Shown in pieces: positions 48,737-58,569 of a stretch of 61,952 nt of DNA. The stretch's first letter is position 1, and every line of letters starts with the position of its first letter. Source of the DNA: Guyanagaster necrorhizus. Its lineage: Eukaryota > Basidiomycota > Agaricomycetes > Agaricales > Physalacriaceae. The stretch covers positions 1 through 61,952 of the forward strand of contig NW_025064962.1 in NCBI RefSeq assembly GCF_019112545.1. Reading direction: 5' to 3'. Both the position numbers and the translations under genes were made by a program. The notes under the pieces were generated by a model. That model made no database searches, had not been told where the DNA came from, and worked only from the letters and a program-made list of their open reading frames with translations.

Positions 48737-49250
48737 CGGGCAACGATTGCAACTGCCGAGGAGACACAGTATTATATGACGAAGCATCCTTATCGTGAAA
48801 GCATCGACTGTTTTCAAGGTCGAACTTCATCATGGAACAAATAGGACCGAAAGTCGCGGGAGGAGGGGAAGACATTTATTCCGGACTCGTTTACGTGCCA
48901 GGAGAGCAGGGTCCGATAGCGTCCGCGTTTCTGATTGGCCGGCCAAGTCGTGGAACGTTCCTTTGAGTCTTCACTCCTAGAAGAAACCAGAAGGTAAAAT
49001 ACAGAAACTCTTGTACTTGACCTAGGGCTCGGTGGTCGGAAAGTAGTAGTAGTATATGGACTCGGTCGCGAACTTCCATTGTCCTTCAGCGCTATCATAA
49101 AGCAACGAATACATTTTGATCCAAAGCTTATACATTCAATTCATACTTTCATTTACCGCTCTTTTATATCTGTTTAGCATCAGATCTTACTGACAAAAAA
49201 CCGAAAGTACTCGTCGGTCAACATTACTTTAGCTGAATTTGATTGCATTT
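48737..49250. other. Intergenic, no gene recognised
   Basis: Only shadow-type short ORFs on both strands (for example 48814-49098 -). A stretch near 48885-48960 is GC-rich. Nothing else seen. Confidence 0.3.
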
Positions 49251-50352
49251 CATGACTCCCACAACACAAATTTGCCGCAAGAGCTCATCGACCTCATCGT
49301 CGATTTCCTCGAAGAAGATCCGCCTTCACTTCGAGCATGTGCATTAGCTGGTCATTGTTTTCTGCAATGATGACACATGTATCTGTTTTGCAAAATACAG
49401 TTTGCCGACGATGTTCTGCCTGGACGTTTCCTTCCCTCACTTCTATCATCCCATATTCCATTTCTGGTGCGAGAGTTACTCATCACCAACTTACGCCCTT
49501 TGTCGTCCAAGGCGGTCAGAATGCTTCGCCTTAAGTCACTCAAATTCAAGCACAAAGGAGATACCAATTCGTTACTCCAATACTTCCCGTCCTTACGTCA
49601 TCTCTCTTTTTCTTTTGCGACTTTCCCAAGCCCCATGTATGAGAGCTGTATAGATATATTTCCTCTCACTCGCAGCCCCCAGTCTCCCTTCCGCCGCCTA
49701 TACTACTCGAGACTCTTGAAATGCCAACTTATTTGTCCCAGTCTGCCGTCACCGGTTTGCTTCTCGATCCCCAATCACCCATCACGTTCAGCTATCTAAG
49801 ATCCCTACGAATCAAATTTCTAAGCCCCACTGATCTCCCAATAGTCATAGCTTTGGTAGAGGCATCACGCGCCACGCTTGTAAACCTATTCCTTGGGCTA
49901 ATGCTCTTAAGTACGAATAACCCTGGATCCTTTTCACTCGGCGTATTTACCTTTATCTAGATCCTATGCACCGGACGTTGCTACTCCCACTGTATCATCT
50001 CAGATGCTTACACATCCAGATATCTAATGATTCTCAACATGCACAGCTATTTGCATGGTGGATAAATGTTTTCCAGATGAGCGAGCAAGGTTGGCGTCTG
50101 GAAGATGTCACTATTAGACTGATGCTCAGGGGCAGCATGCATACGTTCCATGATACCCATCTATGGTCTTTGCTCGATGCTGCAATCACCCGATCGTGCA
50201 TGAGGAAACTACGCACTGTCAAGATCGATATCTCTTTTCCGCCTGCCTTGGCACTCGCCACTGAAACTCAAGAGCTGCCCGGCCTCATAAGACTTGCATG
50301 TCCTTCCATGATAGCCAAGGCACTCCTGCATATGAAACCAAATGGTATGTAA
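49251..50352 (+). pseudogene. F-box protein gene remnant
   Basis: An F-box core reads LPQELIDLIVDFLEEDPPS, then LRACALAGHCFL (about 49274-49366). The upstream ATG (49251) is in another frame, and two adjacent TGA codons (49367-49372) follow the F-box. The frame then stays open as 49377-49799, with LFCKIQF and leucine-rich segments. A further piece at 49966-50352 has WWINVFQMSEQGW and DDVTIR-like LRR text. The order matches basidiomycete F-box/LRR proteins, as at 56444-57604. Lesions at the start and after the F-box suggest a dead copy; an unusual intron around 49367-49376 is the alternative. Confidence 0.6.
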
Positions 50353-50877
50353 CAGTTTTATTCACATTCGCATTGTACTGAATACAAGATCGGTAGCATC
50401 AGGAACTTCTCCTGTGTATATTGGATAACTCGATTACTATGCTGGGAAATTGCGGTAGCCTCCCACAAATCGTGTTCGAGGTAGCTGCTCATTAAAGTTA
50501 CTTCACTCGTGTCTAGAGGAATGATATCACTATGGCGACTAGCGCGTCGCATTTGTAACAGATACCACTGGTAGAGGTTTGCGCCGATTATGATTTAAGT
50601 GTTTTGGATACGTGACGTGCGCTGAGATAGTTACAGGACGACATCAATCACCGGATAGGCAAAGAGTAGAGAAACCGACGCCTGTTCACTGTCAAAGCCC
50701 AGTAAATCCAGGCTCTTGATCAAACCGCTCCATTCATATCATGGCAGTCGGATGATACCATCGTCGTGTGATCTTTTATTAAAATACTATTCATACCGAG
50801 GAACATACCTTTCTTTAAGGGCCGATGACTTGCGGTACCAAGAGGATCAGAGCACGACCACGACACCAGGCAACTGA
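50353..50877. other. Intergenic, left flank of copia H
   Basis: No supported gene. Short ORFs at 50358-50552 (-) and 50720-50908 (-) lack signatures; the second runs into the LTR. Confidence 0.3.
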
Positions 50878-50882
50878 AAAAT

Positions 50883-51072
50883 TGTTGGAGGATATCCGTA
50901 CGTTTCATCTTATCTTACTTTTTGATCACTCGCTCTATTTGCCTTATATATACTTACACCTCCTGTCGTTTCCCGATCACCTATATAGTCCAGCCGTTCC
51001 TATCTGTATGCCTCAGTCGCTTCACCCACGTTGTGCCCGACTGAGATACTCACATATATTCTTCTGTCAATA
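50883..51072 (+). repeat. 5' LTR of copia H
   Basis: 190 bp, TGTTGGAGGATATCC...CTTCTGTCAATA. Retains CG at three positions where the 3' LTR has CA or TG. Confidence 0.88.
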
Positions 51073-51086
51073 AGTTATGAGGCCCC
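51073..51086 (+). other. Primer-binding site of copia H
   Basis: AGTTATGAGGCCCC directly after the LTR. GTTATGAG complements the CAU anticodon loop of initiator tRNA-Met, as in copia G on the other side of the window, with one extra G compared with the G site. Confidence 0.55.
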
Positions 51087-51199
51087 GTTGCCTATAACTA
51101 CTCAGTCAAGAAGAATACGCAACGGAATTTCGACTCAACTTACCACTTGAATTTATACCATACCACTACCCTCACCACTTTACACCACACCCCTAAACG

Positions 51200-54100
51200 A
51201 TGTCGTCGATGTCGGGAGTCACTATCCTCCCTGACACGAGTAGCCATTTCAACGGGAAGAACTACGCCTCATGGAAACTCCAACTTACTGAGTTACTGAA
51301 GGGAAAAGGCCTATGGGGATACATTGCAGGAACTACTGTCTGTCCTGCCATCCCCGCCACCACTACCACAGCCACGGCTACTACCACACCCCTCCCACCA
51401 GACCCTACTCCCATATACTCATCCTCTCCCTCGTATGACGAGTGGGTCTTTCGTGATCAGCTCGCCCACTCGAACATCGTCCTCAACGTTCTCGACCCCA
51501 TTGGTCTAGGGGTCAAGACTGACGGAACGGCAAAGGAATGCTGGGACTCCGTTGCTGCGGAACATGCAAAGAAAACAGATATGGCCCTTTCTGAGGCTGA
51601 GGCATTGCTGAATGCGGTGAAGTTTGACGGGAACAGTGACATCAATATTCACGTTGCCGACCTGCGCATGAAACGATGAGCTGTAAATGACCTCCGAACC
51701 ACAACATTGAGTGATCAGGAGTTCAAGGGAATAATTATTCGCTCGATAATCCCGACTGATCACTGGATGCCTATCCTCCCAAGTTTATATGGCATGCCAA
51801 CGTCCTCTGATGTGTTTTCCCATCTCTAAACCCATGCTGCCATGCTTCGTGCAGCGGGTAAAGGTCCTGCCAACTCCCAAGCACTTGCGGCTGGAGTTGG
51901 AACCTCTGTCATGGTACGTGGATGTCGCAATCCAGATTGCAAGGCCTGTGATAAGACTAGGCACACCACCGAGAATTGTTATTGGCCAGGAGGGGGAAAG
52001 GAGAGACAATTCCCTGCCAACTTCAGCCGACCTTGCCATGCAAACCAGGCAATCTCGAACACCATGGCCAATACTACGAGGCATTTTGTACTTGCTGTGT
52101 GTGCTACTACAGTGGAAGTCGATCGTGATGATGATGGCATTGTAATTGAGGATGGCAGCACTGGCGAGAGGATATACGAGTGGAATGATACCCACTCCTT
52201 CTGACACTGGGATGAAACAGAGAGCAGCACTATATTGATGTCAAAGGTTGAAGAAGAGACAGACCTCGAAATGCCTCCTCTCACTGACGTCGATGACTCT
52301 GATGATGAAGATGTTGCTGGAGACGATGAGATACCTTCTGTCAAGAGTATAGACACTAGCAAGGCCAACATTGAGAATGTAGGACACTTTACATGCAAGG
52401 CTGACCCTGCTACAACAGTCTTTGTCATGACTACGTTCGAAGGCCGTACCCCAGCCATCACTCTAACCTTCATGGATTCTGATGCAAGCGACTACTTCTT
52501 CAGGAATCATGATGACTTCACAGAGTACACACCAGTAGCTTTCCATACTGGCTCATCTGCAGTTGAGGGAAAGGGAATGCTCGAGATCCTGGGCCAGGGT
52601 ACAGCAACAAAGGTCTTCAGACTGAATGGAAGAGATGTTAAGCTCACCTTCAAAAATGCCTTGCATTCACCTTCACTCGCCACAAATCTCATCTCCATAA
52701 GCACCTTAGACAAGGCTGGATTGTCAACTGTGTTCTCTGATGGCCGTGCAGTTGTCCAGAATAAGTCTGGTAAAGAGATCTTTGCTGGGTGAGGCTCGGA
52801 TGGCATGTATGTGCTAGATGCTGCACTCAGCCCCCAAGCTATGGCATCTTGCTCATCTCCCACTTCACTGAGTACTTGGCACCATCGTTTTGTCCACATG
52901 AGCCCTGCAAAAATCAAGGAGATGGCATCAAAAAAGCTGGTGGATGGCTTGAAAATTACCTCAGAGCCTATCTAGGGACGCTGCAAGAACTGTATTCTAG
53001 CAAGACATGCTCGCCGTCCCTTCGATGAGCCCACCGATCCCAACGTCAACCCACTGGAGCTTGTTGCAACAGATTTGTGGGGACCGTCTCGAACAGCATC
53101 ACTGAGTGAAAAGACTTATATGATGATATTTGTTGATAGTGGTACATTGTTCAAGGCAGGGGAATTCCTGGCAGACAAAGCAGATGACACTACCGTGGCT
53201 GCTTTTGACAGATACAGGCACATGGCTGAGACCCAGACTGGCCGAAAGCTTAAGCGTGTATGTGCTGATCATGCTTTTGCAGGGGTAAAGTGGAAACAAT
53301 ATTGCAAGGAGCATGGGATCATCCTGGAATTAACTGCACCTCACTCATCAGCTCAGAATAGATTAGCTGAACATGCCCTATGCACCACCATGAAGGATAC
53401 AAGAGCTCTACTAAGTGACTCTAGCCTCGCCAACCGCTACTAGGCTGAGGCTGCCTCTATGTCAATCTTCACGTGAAACCTTATTCCTTTGAGTCGCTAT
53501 CCTGGAGTGGTACCAGCAGAGGGTTTCTCAAAGCGACGACAGAATGTGGGATTTTTACGAGTGTTCAGATCCACTTGCTGGGCAAAGAAACCTATAGCTG
53601 GTGGGGTTTTGGTAGATGGCGGAAGCAAACTCGATGATCGATCAAAAAAATGCACCTTTCTGGGATACTCAGAGTCCAATTACTGTGTACTTGATCAATC
53701 GGGACATGTGTTCGTGTCTTGTGATGTCATCTTTGATGAAGGACCAGCACACCGAAGTGTGAGTGTAGGGGAGATAGAGGATGAATCTGCACTCATCACT
53801 TCTACTCATACTGAGATACCTATGCCAACTGAGCCAACCGAGCAAATACCAGATGCTCCCACAGAACCAACTCTTTGCTGATCAACACGCTTAATGTGTC
53901 CCAGTGCTGATGCTGCTGAATCTCTGATATCAAAGCAATGAGAGGCTGAGGCCCATGTGAGCAGAAATGACTAGGCAACTAACAGCAAACAGTCATGTGC
54001 TTCAATGGCTTCTGGTAATCCATCTGACCCATACATCCCACGAAATCATTAAGATGCACTATATGTTGATGAAGAGCAATGGAAGGCAGCCATGGATGTG

Positions 54101-55600
54101 GAATACCAAATGCATATGACGAAGCATACATGGGACCTAGTCAATAGACTAATAAGTGTGAATATGATGGATTGTAAATGGGTCTATGGTATGAAATGGG
54201 ATGGCGATGGTAACTGGATCAGAGACAAGGCAAGGCTTGTTGAGAAGGGCTATACTCAACAGTATGAACTTGACTATAATGACACTTGGGCTGCAGTGAC
54301 CCATCTCGAATCTGTACAGATATCAGCTGCTGTTGCAGCAAAGCTCGATCTTATCTTATGGCAAGTGGACTTCATTTCAGCATACTTGAATAGTGAGACA
54401 AAAGAAGACATTTATATGTATCAGCCTCCAGGGTATGTAGTTGAAAGACAAGAGGATAAGGTGTGCAAACTTGTCCATACTATTTATGGAACTATGCAGG
54501 ATAGTTATGATTGGTTCAAGATGCTTGAGAAAACCTACAAAGACCTTGGATACCATGCATCGAAGGCAGACCTATGTGTATGCACCATTGGCAAGCCTGG
54601 AGATGAGTATACTATCACAGATACTTACACTGATGATGTGTGGGGAGCATCATCGACTACAGAGGAGGCAAGCCAACAGAAGAAGGAATTAGAGGAGAAA
54701 TGGGAGCTCACTGATATGGGAGAGAACTGTTACTTTCTGGGGATGAAGATTGAACAAAACCTTGAGGCTGGCACCATCACCTTCTTGCAGTGTCCATATT
54801 GGGAGAATGTATTTTTGGACTTCAACCTTGGATACATATGATCACGGACCACCCCTCTACCTGTTGGAATCGTACTCAATATGTCACAGTCTCTGAATAC
54901 CCAAGCAGAGAAGGATGCTATAGAAAGATTCCCATACCGATGACTGCTAGGCCACGTTATATGAGGACAGCTTGCAACTCATCCTGACTTGTGCTTCTCT
55001 GTGAGCCTGCTTGCTCACTTCCAGTCTAACCAAGGGATAGAGCACTGGAAAGCATTAATACATGTCCTTGGGTACATAAAGGAGACAATGGATCTTGATA
55101 TCTCCTTCTCATGTGAGCAGCTGTTAACACCTGTTGGATTTGTAGATGCAGACTATGGGGGTTGTAGGGACATGACTCGTTCGATGTCTGGCTACATCTT
55201 CACCATGATGGGTGGTTTGATTTGCTGGAGCTCAAAATGTCAGGCTACCATCACTCTGTCCACTGTCGAGGCTGAATACATTTCTCTTACTCGTGTGGTG
55301 CAACAGATGATATGAATATTGTCTTGGATGGATGAGGTCCAACTACCCCAGCCTCACCCTGGTGTATTGTATGGTGACAACCAGGGTGCTGTAGCATTAA
55401 CAACAAATACATGGTCCCATCAGAAAGTCAAGCATATCCGCATTTGAGAGCATTTCATTAGGGAGCTCATGAAGGACAGTGAATTATGTGTCGAGTTTGT
55501 TCGAGGGAACGCAAACCCTGCAGATATGTTCACCAAGCCCTTGCCTCGTGATATGCACAATGGTTACCTCGAGATGCTCAACGTTATCCCAGTAGATTGA
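51200..55600 (+). pseudogene. Copia H gag-pol, interrupted
   Basis: Gag begins MSSMSGVTILPDTSSHFNG, with the capsid part to 51679. A zinc-knuckle region CRNPDCKACDKTRHTTENCYW (about 51930-51990) comes next. The protease-like segment has DSDASDYFF at about 52477. The gag-pre-integrase domain has WHHRFVHMS and CKNCILARHARRPF. Integrase has TDLWGP, VDSGTLFK and APHSSAQNRLAEHA. RT (54092-54841) has YGMKWDGDGN, QVDFISAYLNSE and YTDDVWG, where copia elements normally have YVDD. RNase H has DADYGGCRD and STVEAEYISL, ending at 55600. Many stops read TGA or TAG where CGA, CAG or TGG is expected. RT and RNase H are also separated by a frameshift near 54820-54990. Confidence 0.88.
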
Positions 55601-55615
55601 ACGGATATGGGGGAG

Positions 55616-55805
55616 TGTTGGAGGATATCCGTACGTTTCATCTTATCTTACTTTTTGATCACTCGCTCTATTTGCCTTATATATACTTACACCTCCTGTC
55701 GTTTCCCGATCACCTATATAGTCCAGCCATTCCTATCTGTATGCCTCAGTCACTTCACCCATGTTGTGCCCGACTGAGATACTCATATATATTCTTCTGT
55801 TAATA
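55616..55805 (+). repeat. 3' LTR of copia H
   Basis: 190 bp, pairs with 50883-51072. Five differences: three CG to CA/TG and two other C-to-T changes. Confidence 0.88.
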
Positions 55806-55810
55806 AAAAT

Positions 55811-56443
55811 AAGATTTTCCTTGGTCTCTAGGTCCACATGCCATCATGTGATAAGGCAGTGTTCACTGAAGAAAATGAAGATGCGACCTTTGATATGATG
55901 CACGTCGACCTCATGTGGGGCTCTTCACAGCGGGTATCATGGTACACCAAGTACAGCCCTCATGTGTGATTCCTGGAAACAATATCTCGAGGAGGTAATG
56001 TTGGACAGCTAAGCACTGGAGAGCTTTCTGCTGGTATCAAGAATGAGTCTCACTTAGGTTCCCATTCGCTCATATTCCAGTGAAGAACATGGTCTGGCCA
56101 GGCCAACAGGTACTCCGAATCAGGTATGTCGAACCTAGACTTAGCTTTCATGATCGCCACCCACACACCCACGCATAGAAATACCCCATTACCTGGGAAC
56201 TCTTCATTGATGCACTGACGCACTTGAATTGAATAACTCCTCTCTCACTTCTTCGGATATCACGGTCTCTGGTCTTGTTGATACCGTAAGTGTATTGGAA
56301 CGTTAACCTTTCAGCATATTCACTGATATATGTTCTGATTCATGATAATGAAAAACACAAGTTGTATTATTCGTATCTTATATGCAGCTGATTCAATGTC
56401 CAAAACGCAATAGCAGCGTCTAGATAGTAGCAAACATACAAAC
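55811..56443. other. Right flank of copia H, no gene assigned
   Basis: A 43-codon ORF starting about 55839 (MPSCDKAVFTEENEDATF, later MHVDLMWGSSQRVSWYTKY) looks coding in composition but I do not recognise it. It follows TTGGTCTCTAG, a possible splice acceptor. Copia H may thus sit in an intron of an unknown gene; I could not find the rest. Confidence 0.3.
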
Positions 56444-57604
56444 TTAACTTGAGTATCTTCTGGAGACTGTCAACAACCCGCGCCCTTTAACTTGTTCAAA
56501 GAACGCAGCAGATTCGAACGTCAATCCCTCTGGCTTCCACTCGGCTTTCTCTTCTCCTTCTCTGTCCCACTCTTCTGGGGTTGCGCTGAACACGAGCTCA
56601 ACCTTGCTCAATTCCATCTTCGATAGAACTGCATCGAGCTCCGCCCACTTGTTCTGGCTCCCAGATATGCCAATCAGGTCATACTCCAATTGGACCTCCT
56701 TTAAGCATCCCCCTTGGGCTTTGTGTAGCAGGCGTATGAGCCAATCTGTTAGCTCGTCATAGTTTTTGCATCCATCCGCCACATTCCAGTGCCAGGGTGT
56801 GATCACGAGCAAACGAAGCCTGGTAACGTTTTGGATATCCGGAACGGGTATCTTTGGCTTGGAGACTCCCACCAGAAATAACTCATCCAGGTGCGTATAA
56901 GGAATCACGTTGTATTGTGGGATGTCCTGCTCCGGATGGTAAATTGGGTAGGTAAGCCGTTGAATATGAGGTGGCATGGAGAGGAGCGGGAGGAGGCACA
57001 TGATGGTATTCATGTCCGATTGGATGTTGGCTGGGGTAATCACTAATTCTTTAAGCTCAAGAGAAACTTCAGATGATGAGGATGTCTCTTCATAAATGTA
57101 TACATCGCATAGCGCTAGCTTGTTTAATTTGTGGAACCCGCCGAGGAAGGTGCCAAGGTTCGTCACATAACAATGCTTCATTTCCAATTCCTCAACTTCA
57201 GGCCAGATGATATTAATGCCAACTAGGTCCACCTTGACAAGATGCAAGGACGTCAAGTTCTTCATCATTGCAAAGATGATAAGCAACTGCGGTTCAGAGG
57301 CCTGGAGGGCATTTTCGCTCAAGGTAAGACTCCTTACAAGTGGCGCCGCATTTTGGCACTTCTCCAAGAAATTTTCGCAACGATTGAACGATTGATGTGG
57401 GATGAAATCGAAGTGTATGGCGCGGAATAGGTGATAGCGACTGCGGTGGACAAGTTGGCGAGAGGATAATGAGCAAGATGTGAGGGAGGAAACATCATCG
57501 GAAATAGCGTCAACTATTCTATCCATGAGTTCCAGCGGTAATCTAGGTCTCAAAACTGCACATTGCAGGGTAGGTTGTAAGATGGTCATGGTGGTCATGG
57601 ACAA
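56444..57604 (-). CDS. F-box/LRR-type protein
   Basis: Single exon, 386 aa, intact. F-box near residues 20-60: LPLELMDRIVDAISDDVSSL, then LTSCSLSSRQLVHRSRYHLF. The rest is leucine-rich (LTSLHLVKVDLVG, EVEELEMKHCYV, LNKLALCDVYI), as in the large basidiomycete F-box families. Such proteins usually recruit substrates to SCF ubiquitin ligases; the target is unknown. The TATA box is only about 31 bp before the first ATG, so translation may begin at Met3 or Met6. It resembles the dead copy at 49251-50352 in organisation. Confidence 0.85.
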   Translation of the reverse strand: MSMTTMTILQPTLQCAVLRPRLPLELMDRIVDAISDDVSSLTSCSLSSRQLVHRSRYHLFRAIHFDFIPHQSFNRCENFLEKCQNAAPLVRSLTLSENALQASEPQLLIIFAMMKNLTSLHLVKVDLVGINIIWPEVEELEMKHCYVTNLGTFLGGFHKLNKLALCDVYIYEETSSSSEVSLELKELVITPANIQSDMNTIMCLLPLLSMPPHIQRLTYPIYHPEQDIPQYNVIPYTHLDELFLVGVSKPKIPVPDIQNVTRLRLLVITPWHWNVADGCKNYDELTDWLIRLLHKAQGGCLKEVQLEYDLIGISGSQNKWAELDAVLSKMELSKVELVFSATPEEWDREGEEKAEWKPEGLTFESAAFFEQVKGRGLLTVSRRYSS

Positions 57605-57634
57605 AGTTCTGGGCAGGCGCTTTGAGGTCCCTCT

Positions 57635-57645
57635 CTTTATAAATA
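57635..57645 (-). promoter_or_regulatory. TATA box of the F-box gene
   Basis: TATTTATAAAG on the minus strand, 31-41 bases before the first ATG (57604). Confidence 0.5.
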
Positions 57646-57747
57646 CCGGAGTGAGACATCTGAGAGTTTGACATTTGATTGATCAAATTTCACAAGATTC
57701 ATGTCCACTCTGGTATACATCGCTAATATTAGTAGCACACTTCACAT

Positions 57748-58005
57748 CTATCGAACCTTACGAATGAAAACTTGCTGCTTCGACTCGGCCGCGTTTGCAG
57801 CGCAATCGACTCTGCTTTGGACTGCCGGCGTATCATCAATTTCAAGACTGTCGCCACCGGAACAACAGGAGCATGGCTGATCGGCGGCTTCTATACTCGG
57901 GGTCGGAGCCGCTGCACGAGAGTCACTGTTGCGGCAAGAGTCCTCGCTCCTGCGGACACCACAGTCAGGGAGACCGCAGCAACTGTCGACATCACTGCTA
58001 GCCAT
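57748..58005 (-). CDS. Stand-alone Cys-rich ORF, copy of the metal ATPase N-terminus
   Basis: 85 aa. Begins MASSDVDSCCGLPDCG, later DQPCSCCSGGDSLEIDD. It aligns with exon 1 of the ATPase at 61391-61694 (MASKDVSTCCSSHDCGG, DDQPCSCCSGDDNDD) over its whole length, including the sequence just past the ATPase exon (GCAAGTTT donor), which here is read through to a stop. No HMA domain or ATPase follows. It is either a truncated tandem duplicate or a small metal-binding protein. Cys pairs CC, C-x4-C and CSCC suit thiolate metal binding. The frame is intact, but expression is unknown. Confidence 0.5.
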   Translation of the reverse strand: MASSDVDSCCGLPDCGVRRSEDSCRNSDSRAAAPTPSIEAADQPCSCCSGGDSLEIDDTPAVQSRVDCAANAAESKQQVFIRKVR

Positions 58006-58569
58006 AGCAATGTCAGGAATTCTTTCAGGTTAAAAAGACACCAAACGTAAAACGAGAGAGGCGAAGAATTGGTAGTGCAGATAAGGCTTGGCGCAACACA
58101 TAGCACGTACTCACGGCTCAGGAGTTCCCAGACATCTTACTACCTAAAGACAAACTTCCGACTCGATGGGACTAACAAGCAGTAGCTTAGACTCGGTTAA
58201 GACTAGACATTTTTTCATTAATAACAAAGGCAGCTCTCGGGCCGTATTCTGGTCATGGCAATATTGCCCACAAAAAATCAAGGATCATATGTATTCCTGT
58301 ACCAGGAGCGACCTTCAAGCAGCAAGAAAAAGCGAAGGATGAAGTTAAGATGCCACGAACTTGTGATCAACGCGAATGCTCGACAAAAGACCTTCAAAAA
58401 TTGTTTTACATTTCCAAACCAGCAAAAACTGAACCTGAGAAAACATACATACCAAGCCTACTGTACATATAAAAACTACAATCAGGATAGCGACATTTTG
58501 GTTTCCATGTGTAGAAACGTGAAGTGAATCCTCTACTGTTATCGAAATTCTTCTTTGCTTTCTGCTTCT
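58006..58569. other. Intergenic between Cys-rich ORF and ATPase
   Basis: 564 bp holding the 3' end of the ATPase gene and the putative promoter of the Cys-rich ORF. AT-rich in 58190-58560. No gene seen; 58255-58527 (+) is an ORF without signature. Confidence 0.35.

Larger units (their letters stand above)
50883..55805 (+). mobile_element. Ty1/copia element H, full length, recently inactivated
   Basis: 4,923 bp with 190-bp LTRs and a perfect 5-bp target duplication AAAAT (50878-50882 and 55806-55810). Order: LTR, tRNA-Met-type primer site, gag, protease region, integrase, RT, RNase H, purine tract GATATGGGGGAG, LTR. The RH-IN order identifies copia. LTRs differ at five positions, all transitions. 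About a dozen in-frame stops and at least one frameshift make it defective. CG content is intermediate between the left repeat block and host genes. Confidence 0.92.

Noticed and set aside
48814..49098. ORF of 94 aa upstream of the F-box remnant
   Set aside because: Low-complexity Ser/Arg translation without homology-like features.
57747..58050. Plus-strand ORFs of 92 and 68 aa
   Set aside because: They are antisense to the Cys-rich ORF, whose relation to the ATPase exon fixes the strand.
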